Part shown: in pieces, positions 18,074-27,328 of the stretch
Position numbering within the stretch: position 1 is the stretch's first letter
How the letters are laid out: each line of letters starts with the position of its first letter
Assembly (NCBI RefSeq): GCF_014287475.1
Contig: NZ_JACOPF010000003.1
Span: 124,001-188,000, forward strand
Direction of reading: 5' to 3'
Length of the DNA stretch: 64,000 nt
Source: Mediterraneibacter hominis
GTDB lineage: Bacteria; Bacillota; Clostridia; Lachnospirales; Lachnospiraceae
Translations under genes and position numbers: made by a program
Notes under the pieces: model-generated
Seen by the model: only the letters and a program-made list of their open reading frames with translations
Told to the model about the DNA's origin: nothing
The model's database searches: none

Positions 18074-19378
18074 ATGAAAAAAAGAGTGATGGCTGCATTT
18101 TTAAGTGTCCTTATGATAACTGGACTCATAGCCGGCTGCGGTAGCAAAGAAAACGGAAAAACTGAAGGAAAGGGGGAAGAAAGTAAAGAATTGTCCCTTT
18201 TGGTAGATACTACCAATGCCGCAAATGAAGGCTTTATGGCAATCGTGGATTTGGCAGAAAAAGAATTGGGAATGAAAATTAATGTGGAAACCAGACCAAC
18301 AAGTACGGAAGGAGATAATGTTGTAAAGACAAGATTAGCATCAGGAGATATGGCGGATTTATGTGTCTATAATTCAGGAGCACTTTTAAATTCATTAAAT
18401 CCATCAGAATATTTTATTGATCTTTCTGAACAAGGGTTTATGGAAAGGGTAGATGATTCTTACAAACAGGCTGTATCTGTAGACAACGCGGTATATGGAA
18501 TTCCATTTGCGACATCTAGGGGAGAGGCAGTTCTGTATAATAAAGAAATGTACGAAAAATATAATCTTGAAATTCCCAAAACATGGGAAGAATTTCTTTC
18601 TAACTGTGAGGTTTTAAAAGAAGCAGGAGAAACAGCGGTTCTTGGCAGTTTTGCAGATTCTTGGACAGCGCAGATTGTATTTTTGGGAGATGCCTATAAT
18701 TTAATGACTGCAGTATCGGATTTTCCAGAAAAATTTGATGCAGGAGAAATGAAATGGGCTACAACGCCAGAAGGACTCAGGAGTTTTGAAAAACTAGAAG
18801 ATACAACTCCATATTATAATGAGGATTATCTTTCAATGACATATGATGAAGGCTGCGATGTGATGGTGAATGGCGGAGCAGGACACTGGTTTATTATGTC
18901 TAATGCGCTTTCGGCCATGTATAGTCTTTATGAAGATATGGATATGGTAAATAATCTTGGAATGTTCGCTATTCCGGGGGATGATGCATCAGTAAATGGA
19001 ATTACGATGTGGTACCCGGTTGCGATTTATGGAAACAAAAACAGTGAAAACCAAGATGCAATATTAGAATTTATGGAATTTTATATTTCTGAAGCAGCAT
19101 TGGACGCATATTGTGAGGCAACATTGCCAGATGGACCGTTTTGTGTAAAAGACTATGAGATTCCTGTGGAATCTTATGCGGCAGTTGCAGATATTCAGTC
19201 TTATATAGATGCAGGAAACTATGAACCGGCTTTAGAATATATCAGCCAGGTAAAAGGAGCTGACTGCCCGGCAATCTGCCAGGAACTTGCTTCAGGACAG
19301 ACAACAGCAGCAGAAGCAGCACAAAAATATGATGAAGATTGTGCAAAAGCGGCGACACAGTTAGGATTAGAGTGGTAA
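18074..19378 (+). CDS. Sugar ABC transporter substrate-binding lipoprotein
   Basis: A 434-residue family-1 extracellular solute-binding protein. A lipoprotein signal ends in the lipobox LIAGC (Cys about 21), after which the mature protein is anchored outside the membrane. The start used is the ATG at 18074, preceded by AAGGAGGAG; an earlier in-frame codon at 18056 lacks a ribosome site. Two permease genes follow. It likely binds a rhamnose-containing oligosaccharide or glycoside for the cytoplasmic rhamnosidase upstream. No ATPase gene is in the locus, so a shared MsmX-type ATPase encoded elsewhere is expected. Confidence 0.9.
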   Translation: MKKRVMAAFLSVLMITGLIAGCGSKENGKTEGKGEESKELSLLVDTTNAANEGFMAIVDLAEKELGMKINVETRPTSTEGDNVVKTRLASGDMADLCVYNSGALLNSLNPSEYFIDLSEQGFMERVDDSYKQAVSVDNAVYGIPFATSRGEAVLYNKEMYEKYNLEIPKTWEEFLSNCEVLKEAGETAVLGSFADSWTAQIVFLGDAYNLMTAVSDFPEKFDAGEMKWATTPEGLRSFEKLEDTTPYYNEDYLSMTYDEGCDVMVNGGAGHWFIMSNALSAMYSLYEDMDMVNNLGMFAIPGDDASVNGITMWYPVAIYGNKNSENQDAILEFMEFYISEAALDAYCEATLPDGPFCVKDYEIPVESYAAVADIQSYIDAGNYEPALEYISQVKGADCPAICQELASGQTTAAEAAQKYDEDCAKAATQLGLEW

Positions 19379-19405
19379 TACACAAAAGGAATGGAGGCAG
19401 CAGGT

Positions 19406-20263
19406 ATGAATCGCAGGAGGATATACTCAAATTGGTTTATGGTGCCGGCTATGGCGATTTTTACAGTATTTTTTCTGATACCGACGGTAATTTCTCTGTT
19501 TTTCAGTTTAACGGTATGGAATTTTGACAGCTTTACTTTTTGCGGACTAGACAATTTTAAGACATTCTTTTCAGATGAATCTTTGTATAGTTCTATAATA
19601 AATACAATGATTTATGCGATTCTTACCTGCGTACTGAAATTAGTGCTTGCATTTTTCCTTGCTGTTTTCCTGACGAGCAAGATCAAGACAAAAAATTTTT
19701 TAAGATCCGTTGTATTTTTTCCGAATTTAATTAGTACTGTAGCGGTTGGTATCACATTTTCGGCTTTAATGCATCCAACAAAAGGACTTATCAACCAAGT
19801 CATTACAACCTTTGGCGGAACATCTGTAGACTGGCTGGGAAATACAGATATAGCACTATACTCCGTAATTCTGACGGATGTCTGGAAAGGAGTTGGTGTT
19901 GCTACGGTTATCTTTATTGCAGGAATGCAGTCTATTGACAAAACTTTTTATGAGGCGGCAGCTATAGACGGGGCTTCGGCATGGCAGAGGTTAAAAGCCA
20001 TTACCGTACCGCTTAGCAGGCCTGCAATGAATTCGGTTATCATACTTTCCTTTATAGGAGGACTACGTACCTTTGACTTAATCTGGGCAATGACCGGAGG
20101 CGGTCCGGGATATGCGACAGAAGTTATGGCTTCGACAGTCTATAAGCAATATGCAGCAGGATATTATGGATTGTCAACAGCGGGCAATGTCATTATGTTC
20201 GCATTAATTGCTCTTATGGCATTTCCACTTCAAAAATTTCTGCTCAGTAAGGAGGTGGATTAG
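19406..20263 (+). CDS. Sugar ABC transporter permease (MalF/UgpA type)
   Basis: A 285-residue inner-membrane permease with about six membrane segments. The EAA loop is EAAAIDGASAWQRLKAITVPLS, which contacts the ATPase. The ATG at 19406 has GGAGG eight bases upstream; an ATG at 19391 overlaps that ribosome site. It pairs with the next permease, two bases after its stop, to form the importer channel. Confidence 0.9.
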   Translation: MNRRRIYSNWFMVPAMAIFTVFFLIPTVISLFFSLTVWNFDSFTFCGLDNFKTFFSDESLYSSIINTMIYAILTCVLKLVLAFFLAVFLTSKIKTKNFLRSVVFFPNLISTVAVGITFSALMHPTKGLINQVITTFGGTSVDWLGNTDIALYSVILTDVWKGVGVATVIFIAGMQSIDKTFYEAAAIDGASAWQRLKAITVPLSRPAMNSVIILSFIGGLRTFDLIWAMTGGGPGYATEVMASTVYKQYAAGYYGLSTAGNVIMFALIALMAFPLQKFLLSKEVD

Positions 20264-20265
20264 CC

Positions 20266-21096
20266 ATGAAAAAGAGACGGTTTTGGTATTTATTCGGAGA
20301 TATTATTGGACTGTTTATAGCGTTTATTATTTTTATTGTTCCGTTTATATTCATGCTTGTAAATTCATTGAAGGAACGAAAAGACGCAAATCTTCTAAGT
20401 ATAAGCTGGCCTGACGCATTGCGGTGGGAAAACTTTATAGAGGTATTTCAGGCAAATGACTATCAGATAGTGACAGCATTTAAAAACAGCTTTATATTGG
20501 TAATTGGCTCTGTAATTCTTCTTATTATTACTGGCTCTATGTGTGGGTATATTATACAGAGAAGAAGCGATAAGGTAACAGGAGTTGTCAATGCTTTAAT
20601 AATGACAGGGCTGATGGTTCCGGCAGCAATACTTCCGACGATTTGGGTTTTACAGAGAATTTATCTGTATAAGACGATAACAGGAATGATTCTGATTGAA
20701 GTTGCATTGAACCTTCCATTTACAATTATGCTATATAGAGGATTTATGAATTCTATTCCGTTAGAATTAGAAGAAGCGGGGTACATAGATGGGTGTTCCA
20801 GATGGAAATTATATTCTAAAATTATTTTTCCTCTGCTGAAACCTGTAACTTCCACCGTGATTGTAATAAAAGCAGTAACGGTATTTAATGATTTTACAAA
20901 TCCACTGTATTTTCTGCCGGGCTCTGAAAATGCGACCGTACAGTTGACCCTATATAACTTTATGGGACAATTCGAAAGTTCTTATAATTTATTATTTGCT
21001 GATGTAATTTTGATTACGATACCTATGTTAATCCTATTTATTTTCTTTAACAAGAGAATTGTAGACGGTATGGTAGCAGGGGCAGTGAAAGGATAG
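20266..21096 (+). CDS. Sugar ABC transporter permease (MalG/UgpE type)
   Basis: A 276-residue permease, six predicted membrane segments, with the EAA-type loop ELEEAGYIDGCSRWKLYSKI. It starts two bases after the previous permease stop, so the genes are coupled. It ends with the usual VAGAVKG tail of this family. A terminator follows, separating the importer from the sensor-regulator genes. Confidence 0.9.
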   Translation: MKKRRFWYLFGDIIGLFIAFIIFIVPFIFMLVNSLKERKDANLLSISWPDALRWENFIEVFQANDYQIVTAFKNSFILVIGSVILLIITGSMCGYIIQRRSDKVTGVVNALIMTGLMVPAAILPTIWVLQRIYLYKTITGMILIEVALNLPFTIMLYRGFMNSIPLELEEAGYIDGCSRWKLYSKIIFPLLKPVTSTVIVIKAVTVFNDFTNPLYFLPGSENATVQLTLYNFMGQFESSYNLLFADVILITIPMLILFIFFNKRIVDGMVAGAVKG

Positions 21097-21108
21097 AGAA
21101 AAAAATAA

Positions 21109-21155
21109 GGATGCTTCAAATTTATCTGGTATAATTTGGAGCATCCGTTTTATGC
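21109..21155 (+). terminator. Terminator after the first ABC importer
   Basis: GGATGCTTCAAATT pairs with AATTTGGAGCATCC and is followed by GTTTTATG. Confidence 0.85.
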
Positions 21156-21221
21156 ATTATTATTCAGGATTATGATATAATACGTAAATTAGATTAGTGT
21201 GTGGTGAGGTACTTAGAAATT

Positions 21222-23018
21222 ATGAAATTCCAAAAGAAAATAATTATAGTCTATATGATATTTTCTATTATAGTTACAGGAATTTTTGGAATTATTTATT
21301 ATATTATGAATGTAAAGCAGTACAGGGCAAGAGAATATGACAGTATTCGTACGGTTTCTAATGTAAAGATGGAAAAGATGGAGGATACATTGGAGGGAAT
21401 GTCTTCTGTCATTACATATTTCCTATCTGATGTAACTATATTGGATGCTTTACAGGAGTTTGCTACCTTAGATACAGAAAGTTATGAGGAGTTATACTAT
21501 AACGAGGCAGTGAGTACAATCAGGATAAAACTTTCTACTTATTATTTGATAGATGAATATTATCGGGTCGTTGTATTTAATAAAAAAGGCAACGTAATAT
21601 CCAACACAAATTATGCCGGTACAGCATTGGACGAAACGGTGTCATATAGTGATTATCCATGGAAAAATAAAGTGAATTATCGCGGAGGAAACAATGTAAT
21701 TCTGGGACTTCACGAAGATGACTGGGGACAAAAGGAAGGAATTGAGGTTCTGTCAGTAGTGAAAGAAATTCAGGGGATGGATATGGGATATGTAGAAGTC
21801 CAGCAGGATAAAGAAACATTGGATAAGATGTTTGAGGATGAGGAAGAAAATATAAAATATTTATTTATGACACAAAACGGAGAGCTTTTATATACAAACG
21901 ATGATTCTTTGGATGCAAAGTATTTTTATACACAGATGCGAAATGTAGAAGGAGATATTAAAGAGATAGAAAGCGAACAGGGAGAAAATATGTTGTGTCT
22001 GAGAAAGGAATCTGATACACAGGATATGCTCCTTTTAACACTTACAGATACAAACGTAAATAGCAGGGCTATGAAAGAAGCCCTCCCTGTCAGCCTGGTC
22101 ATCCTGATAGGAGCCCTTACTATTTCATTGGGGTATGTCTATCTGACTTCCCGTCAGCTTACCCGTCCTATCCGTCAGCTTCAGCATTTTATGGAGACAA
22201 CGCGTCTGGACAATATGAATGCAGAGATACCGGAGAAGATTTCTAACGATGAAATTGAAGCTTTGTATGTTTCTTACCGAGACGTGCTGGAACGTCTGAA
22301 CCAGTCTATGCTTAATGAAAAGAGAATGTCCCTTTTACAGCTCCAGGCACAGTTTGACTTACTCCAGGCACAGGTGAACCCGCATTTTATTTACAATGTA
22401 TTAAATGTTATATCTAATCGCGGCATGCTTTCAGACGATGAGGTTATCTGTGACATTTGCGGCGAGCTGGCAGGTATGCTGCGGTATGCTACGAACACGA
22501 AAGAAAAATATGCGTCTGTCAGAGAAGAAATCCAGTATATGGAGCAGTATTTGCATTTATTAAAATACCGGTATGACTATAAACTTCAGTATTCTATTCA
22601 TATTGCCCAAGATCTCTATGAGGAGATGCTGCCCAAAATCGTATTGCAGCAAATCGTCGAAAATGCAGTTGTACATGGTTACGAAAAAATGCAGGATCGA
22701 ATGGAGATCGAGGTGACAGGCGGTAGAAATGATACAGGATGGTATTTGAAGATACATGATTCCGGATGTGGAATTACTTCTGATAAGAAAAAAGAATTGG
22801 ATGCAGCTATCGCTTCTGTACGGAAAAAACTTACAAAGGACAGAAGCAATGTAGAACTGGAAATTGGAGGTATGGGACTGATAAATATATATGCGCGGCT
22901 GTATCTTTTGTATAATGAAAATCTGATATTTTCTATTTCATCACAGGGTGAGGGAACCGATGTTATGATCGGTATGAAGAAGGAGGAAAAAGATGTTCAA
23001 GATACTGGTAGCAGATGA
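21222..23018 (+). CDS. YesM/LytS-type sensor histidine kinase
   Basis: A 598-residue sensor. Two membrane segments (about 8-28 and 290-312) flank an extracellular Cache-like domain. A HAMP linker follows (RQLTRPIRQLQHFM). The His_kinase domain has the phosphoacceptor H388 in QVNPHFIYNVLN, and the ATPase domain carries VENAVVHG and GGMGLINIYARL. GTG at 21201 is an alternative start. The 3' end overlaps the response regulator by 26 bases. Family members beside sugar importers sense extracellular carbohydrate, often through the binding protein, and activate uptake genes. This pair probably controls the flanking rhamnoside locus. Confidence 0.9.
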   Translation: MKFQKKIIIVYMIFSIIVTGIFGIIYYIMNVKQYRAREYDSIRTVSNVKMEKMEDTLEGMSSVITYFLSDVTILDALQEFATLDTESYEELYYNEAVSTIRIKLSTYYLIDEYYRVVVFNKKGNVISNTNYAGTALDETVSYSDYPWKNKVNYRGGNNVILGLHEDDWGQKEGIEVLSVVKEIQGMDMGYVEVQQDKETLDKMFEDEEENIKYLFMTQNGELLYTNDDSLDAKYFYTQMRNVEGDIKEIESEQGENMLCLRKESDTQDMLLLTLTDTNVNSRAMKEALPVSLVILIGALTISLGYVYLTSRQLTRPIRQLQHFMETTRLDNMNAEIPEKISNDEIEALYVSYRDVLERLNQSMLNEKRMSLLQLQAQFDLLQAQVNPHFIYNVLNVISNRGMLSDDEVICDICGELAGMLRYATNTKEKYASVREEIQYMEQYLHLLKYRYDYKLQYSIHIAQDLYEEMLPKIVLQQIVENAVVHGYEKMQDRMEIEVTGGRNDTGWYLKIHDSGCGITSDKKKELDAAIASVRKKLTKDRSNVELEIGGMGLINIYARLYLLYNENLIFSISSQGEGTDVMIGMKKEEKDVQDTGSR

Positions 23019-24480
23019 TGAACCGACGGGCTTAAACCATGTATGTACGATATTAGAAAAGAAGTGTCCTCAGTATGAAATTATGGCTGTGGCGGAAAAT
23101 GGCAAACAGGCTCTTGAAATGATCAGAAAGGAACGACCGGATATACTGATCACTGACATTAAAATGCCGGTGATGGATGGGATTGAGCTGATTTCCCGCG
23201 TAAAGAAAGAATTTCCGGAGGTACTTTCTGTAATTGTGAGTGGTTATTCAGAGTTTGAATATGCAAAAGAAGCAATACAGTCAGGTGTATGCGATTATCT
23301 TTTGAAACCATTGGTTCCATCAGACATGCAAAAGCTGATGGAACAACTGGAAATCAGGATAAAGACATTTTATTATACACAAAGAAATAAGATTTTACGG
23401 GCCCTCTGTAATGGAAAGCACTTGGAAGAAAAACAAAAGGTCAGCAGATATTTTCCGGCAGGGCAGTATTATGCGGCGGTATTTAGACAAAATGGGCTGC
23501 CCAGGAGATTTTCGAAAAAGAACGGAGTAGAGATTTTTTCAATGGAGGAAGAAAAAATATACATTTATGGAAGAGATGAAATGGAGTCTCTTTATTTAAT
23601 TCCTCAAAAATTATTGTTTCAGGAGACATTTTTGCAGATTACAGAACGGATATTTGAAAAGGAGCAGAGACTAAAGAAAGGAGCCTATGTAACAGGAATA
23701 GCGTATGGAAAGGAATTTACGTTAGAGAACCTTCCGGAAGTGGCCGAAAGGTTATATAGAAAATTGGACGAATCTATTGTGATCGGAAAAAACAGACTGA
23801 TTTGGGATACAGAGAAAAAACAGGAATCCAAGGAAGATGAACAGGAGAAGAAAGAGATAGAATATATTGAGTATTTAATCCGATATAAAGAAAGTGCAAA
23901 ATTGTTAAATGAAATAAAAAAATTATTTTATTTATGGGATAAGTGTGAGTGCAGTCAGTTACATGTAGAGTCGAATATCAAATATTTGTTTCGCATGTTT
24001 CAAAATGTCTATTCTACAGAGCAGAGCTTTTCAGAAATAGAATTTTGGATTGACGACGTGTTTTATTATGCGTCTGATATGACAGAGCTGGAGGAAAATG
24101 TAACAGATTTGTTAAAACAATGTATTCCCGATTCAGGCAAAGAGAATATGGACAATAAAGAAGCACTTTTTTCCTCTATCCTTTCTTACTTAAATGCACA
24201 TATCAGGGAATCTCTTTCTTTAGGCGACATTTGTAGGGAATTTGGCGTATCACAGACTTCATTAAGCCGAATGTTCAGAACGTATCAGGAGACTTCTTTT
24301 AGCAATTATCTGACAGAGATAAGGATTAATAAGGCAAAAGAGATAATGGAAAAAGCGCCGGAAAGCTATGTGAAAGATATTGCAGAGCGTTGTGGATATA
24401 GCGACCAGTTCTATTTCAGCCGGATTTTCCGTTCTGTGACTGGAATGTGCCCGAAAGAATATATGGAACAACAATTGTAA
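22993..24480 (+). CDS. YesN-type response regulator with AraC DNA-binding domain
   Basis: A 495-residue regulator. The receiver domain has ADDEP (7-11) and phosphoacceptor D55 in ILITDIKMP; the Lys pocket is in LLKPLVP. A middle segment of about 260 residues has no motif I know. The last 100 residues are an AraC-type double helix-turn-helix (LGDICREFGVSQTSLSRMF and IAERCGYSDQFYFSRIF). It is translated with the sensor kinase through a 26-base overlap. Likely targets are the two related promoter regions at 11528 and 17968. Confidence 0.92.
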   Translation: MFKILVADDEPTGLNHVCTILEKKCPQYEIMAVAENGKQALEMIRKERPDILITDIKMPVMDGIELISRVKKEFPEVLSVIVSGYSEFEYAKEAIQSGVCDYLLKPLVPSDMQKLMEQLEIRIKTFYYTQRNKILRALCNGKHLEEKQKVSRYFPAGQYYAAVFRQNGLPRRFSKKNGVEIFSMEEEKIYIYGRDEMESLYLIPQKLLFQETFLQITERIFEKEQRLKKGAYVTGIAYGKEFTLENLPEVAERLYRKLDESIVIGKNRLIWDTEKKQESKEDEQEKKEIEYIEYLIRYKESAKLLNEIKKLFYLWDKCECSQLHVESNIKYLFRMFQNVYSTEQSFSEIEFWIDDVFYYASDMTELEENVTDLLKQCIPDSGKENMDNKEALFSSILSYLNAHIRESLSLGDICREFGVSQTSLSRMFRTYQETSFSNYLTEIRINKAKEIMEKAPESYVKDIAERCGYSDQFYFSRIFRSVTGMCPKEYMEQQL

Positions 24481-24487
24481 AAACTCC

Positions 24488-24516
24488 TTGAATTCCTTGA
24501 TTTTATGTGCTACTAT
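24488..24516 (+). promoter_or_regulatory. Putative promoter after the YesN-type gene
   Basis: TTGAAT (24488-24493), 17-nt spacer, TACTAT (24511-24516). It could serve the small hydrophobic frame at 24555 or the polyamine operon. Confidence 0.4.
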
Positions 24517-24554
24517 ACAGAATGTATGGAAAGCAGGTTATTGGAAAGTTCTCC

Positions 24555-24752
24555 ATGCAAATATTTTACGCGGCGAAAGCTGCATTATTGATTGGGTTAG
24601 GAGCCCAGATTTTATAAGTTGGTTACTTTATAACCGGTATCGCCGGTGCTGCCGGCGCTATATTCGTGGCATACGAAACTTGTGAAACGGTCAATAAGAG
24701 TAGTAAAAGTAAAAATATTTGCTATATAGACTCTACGTCCAATATCTGTTAA
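24555..24752 (+). pseudogene. Small hydrophobic peptide frame with an internal stop
   Basis: From ATG at 24555 the frame reads MQIFYAAKAALLIGLGAQIL, then TAA (24615-24617), then continues in the same frame through a Gly/Ala-rich segment (GYFITGIAGAAGAIFVAYE) and a polar tail to TAA at 24750. The hydrophobic, membrane-like composition is coherent across the stop, which suggests one short gene broken by one substitution. No family is recognised and the ribosome site is weak, so chance cannot be ruled out. Confidence 0.3.
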
Positions 24753-24791
24753 ATCCGGCGAAATTTTAAAACGAAGAAGAGACAGGATATA

Positions 24792-24867
24792 AACACAGGT
24801 GAGCAGCGCGAAGCTTATTGCCTGTGTTTTTTATTGTATAGGAAACGCCGTTTCCTATACAATAAAA
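24792..24867 (+). promoter_or_regulatory. Two adjacent hairpins in the polyamine-operon leader
   Basis: AACACAGG/CCTGTGTT (24792-24828) is followed by a T-run and is terminator-like. The T-run also begins a perfect 18-bp inverted repeat, TTTTATTGTATAGGAAAC with GTTTCCTATACAATAAAA (24829-24867), loop GCC. This arrangement can be read as a terminator plus insulator or as an attenuator. The rest, 24868-24991, shows no gene and no convincing promoter. Confidence 0.5.
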
Positions 24868-24991
24868 CCCTCCGGGGGATGCACACTGCGCGCAAGTGGA
24901 AAACGGATGCTGACACAGCCACGCTTCGGCGCGGGAATGTGCAAAGCCCATTCTTTTTTAATTTTTATAGAAGATCTTGGGAGGAAAGAAG

Positions 24992-26443
24992 ATGGCAAAT
25001 TTACCTCAGACAAGTGCTCCGATTTACGAGGCATTGGAAAGATTCAGAAGGAACAGGGTCGTACCCTTTGATGTTCCGGGACATAAACATGGAAGAGGAA
25101 ATCCGGAGCTAGTTGAGCTGCTTGGAGACAGATGCGTCAGTATTGACGTAAATTCTATGAAACCGTTAGATAACCTGTGTCACCCTGTTTCTGTTATAAA
25201 AGAAGCAGAGGAACTGGCAGCGGAAGCTTTTGGCGCAGAGCATGCTTTTTTGATGGTAGGAGGAACTACATCCTCCGTACAATCCATGATTTTGTCTTGC
25301 TGTAAGAAAGATGATAAAATCATTCTTCCGCGGAATGTACACAGAAGTGTAATCAATGCGATTGTTCTGTGCGGTGCAAAACCGGTGTATGTCAATCCGG
25401 AGGTAGATCAGAAGCTGGGGATTTCTCTGGGAATGAAGCTGGAGGCGGTAGAACGGGCGATTCGAGAAAACCCAGACGCGGTAGCTGTATTTGTCAACAA
25501 TCCGACATATTACGGAATTTGTTCTAATTTAAAGGAAATTGTGAAAAAGGCGCATGAAAAGGAAATGAAAGTTTTGGTAGATGAGGCGCATGGAACCCAC
25601 TTCTATTTTGGAAAGGCGCTGCCGGTATCGGCGATGGAAGCAGGAGCAGACATGACGTCTGTCAGCATGCATAAATCAGGCGGCAGTCTGACACAGAGCT
25701 CATTTCTCTTGACAGGAAAAGGGATGAATGCGGGATATGTCCGTCAGATTATCAACTTAACGCAGACAACAAGCGGCTCCTACTTACTTTTGTCCAGTCT
25801 GGATATATCCAGAAGAAATCTGGCTTTGCGGGGAGAAGAGGCTTTTGAGAGAGTGATCAATCTGGCCGAATATGCCAGAACAGAGATCAATCAGATTGAT
25901 AATTATTATGCATTTGGAAGGGAGCTGGTAAACGGTGACAGTATTTACGACTTTGATCCTACAAAGCTTTCGATTCACACATTAGATATTGGACTTGCGG
26001 GTATAGAAGTGTATGATATTTTAAGAGATGAATATGACATTCAGATTGAGTTTGGAGATTTAGGAAATGTTCTTGCCTATCTGTCTATCGGAGACAGGAA
26101 ACAGGAGGTGGAACGTCTGGTAAGTGCATTGGCAGATTTGAAACGCAGGTATCAGAAGGATAAAACAGGTATGCTTTCTCAAGAATATATTTCACCAAAG
26201 GTAGTGATGACGCCGCAGGAGTCTTTCTATGCGGAGAAGGAGTCTTTGCCGATTCGGGAGACAAAGGGACGTATATGTAATGAGTTTGTCATGTGTTATC
26301 CTCCGGGAATACCGATTCTTGCTCCGGGAGAGGAAGTGACAGACGCGATTATCGACTACATTCTCTATGCAAAAGAAAAGGGCTGTTCACTTACAGGGCC
26401 AGAAGATGAGCATATTGAACGGTTAAATGTATTGAAACGATAG
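24992..26443 (+). CDS. speA: Arginine decarboxylase, PLP fold-type I (SpeA/YaaO-like)
   Basis: A 483-residue Orn/Lys/Arg decarboxylase of the short Gram-positive type. The PLP-binding lysine lies in SVSMHKSGGSLTQSS, the aspartate region is VLVDEAHGTH, and the C-terminal domain begins near residue 390 (CYPPGIPILAPGEEV). It would convert arginine to agmatine with release of CO2; lysine decarboxylase activity is an alternative for this family. The ATG at 24992 has GGGAGG at 24979-24984; an earlier TTG lacks one. It is first in a five-gene polyamine operon whose agmatinase-like product supports arginine as substrate. Confidence 0.8.
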   Translation: MANLPQTSAPIYEALERFRRNRVVPFDVPGHKHGRGNPELVELLGDRCVSIDVNSMKPLDNLCHPVSVIKEAEELAAEAFGAEHAFLMVGGTTSSVQSMILSCCKKDDKIILPRNVHRSVINAIVLCGAKPVYVNPEVDQKLGISLGMKLEAVERAIRENPDAVAVFVNNPTYYGICSNLKEIVKKAHEKEMKVLVDEAHGTHFYFGKALPVSAMEAGADMTSVSMHKSGGSLTQSSFLLTGKGMNAGYVRQIINLTQTTSGSYLLLSSLDISRRNLALRGEEAFERVINLAEYARTEINQIDNYYAFGRELVNGDSIYDFDPTKLSIHTLDIGLAGIEVYDILRDEYDIQIEFGDLGNVLAYLSIGDRKQEVERLVSALADLKRRYQKDKTGMLSQEYISPKVVMTPQESFYAEKESLPIRETKGRICNEFVMCYPPGIPILAPGEEVTDAIIDYILYAKEKGCSLTGPEDEHIERLNVLKR

Positions 26444-26476
26444 AATATTGGAAATGTATAAAAGAGGATTAGAAAG

Positions 26477-27328
26477 ATGGAAATGTGGTTTTCAGACAGG
26501 CATACGGATGGAGTAAAGCTTTCTATCCGTATCGAGGAACAGTTGTTTAGTGCACAGAGCGAATTTCAGAGGATTGATGTGCTGGACTCTAAAGAATATG
26601 GGAAAATTTTGGTAGTTGACGGGGATTTAACGCTTACGGAAAAAGATGAGTTTATTTACCACGAGATGATCACGCATGTTCCCTTTGCCGTAAATCCAGA
26701 AATAAAGGATGTGCTGGTTATGGGAGGAGGAGACGGCGGTGTTGTCAGGGAGTTGATTAAATATGAATCTGTCAGAACGATTGATGTAGTGGAAGTAGAT
26801 CCATTGCTTGTAGAGGTCTGCCGAAAATATATGCCGGAGATTGCCAATAGTCTGACTGACGAGCGTGTAACGATATTCCATGAGGACGGGGTGAAATATA
26901 TTCGCTCTAAAGCAGATACATATGATTTGATTATTATTGATTCACCGAACCCGTTCGGTGCAGGGGAAGGGCTTTTTACAAAGGAATTCTATGGGAATTG
27001 CTATAATGCGCTGCATGAGGACGGCATTATGATTAATCAGAATGAAAGCCCGTTTTATGAGGAAGAAGCATACCAGTGCCAGCGTATGCATAAACGAATT
27101 TTAAGTACCTTTCCGATATGTAAAGTATACCAGGCACATCTGCCATCCTATCCGTCAGGGCACTGGCTGTTTGGGTTTGCCTCAAAGGTATATCATCCTT
27201 TGAACGATTTGAAAAAGGTAGAGTGGAAGCTGCTTGGAGTGAAAACAAAATACTACGAGCCAAGACTCCATGCAGGTGTTTTTGCGCTTCCGGTTTATGT
27301 GGAGGAGTTATTAAGAGATGTGGAATAA
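26477..27328 (+). CDS. speE: Spermidine synthase family aminopropyltransferase with altered active-site loop
   Basis: A 283-residue SpeE-family protein with the N-terminal beta domain, YHEMITHVP (61-69), the AdoMet-site motif GGGDGG (83-88) and acidic VVEVD. The gate loop normally reads DS[TS]DP, where the second Asp acts in catalysis. Here it reads DSPNPFGAGEGLF: D155 is kept but the second Asp is N158 (AAC at 26948-26950). No AdoMet decarboxylase gene is in the window, so the usual aminopropyl donor may be absent. The protein may use another substrate, be inefficient, or be regulatory. The gene overlaps the next by 11 bases. Family assignment is firm; activity is open. Confidence 0.85.
   Translation: MEMWFSDRHTDGVKLSIRIEEQLFSAQSEFQRIDVLDSKEYGKILVVDGDLTLTEKDEFIYHEMITHVPFAVNPEIKDVLVMGGGDGGVVRELIKYESVRTIDVVEVDPLLVEVCRKYMPEIANSLTDERVTIFHEDGVKYIRSKADTYDLIIIDSPNPFGAGEGLFTKEFYGNCYNALHEDGIMINQNESPFYEEEAYQCQRMHKRILSTFPICKVYQAHLPSYPSGHWLFGFASKVYHPLNDLKKVEWKLLGVKTKYYEPRLHAGVFALPVYVEELLRDVE

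Noticed and set aside
24799..25112. Open frames across the speA leader
   Set aside because: They run through hairpins and into the decarboxylase gene in other frames. No family features.
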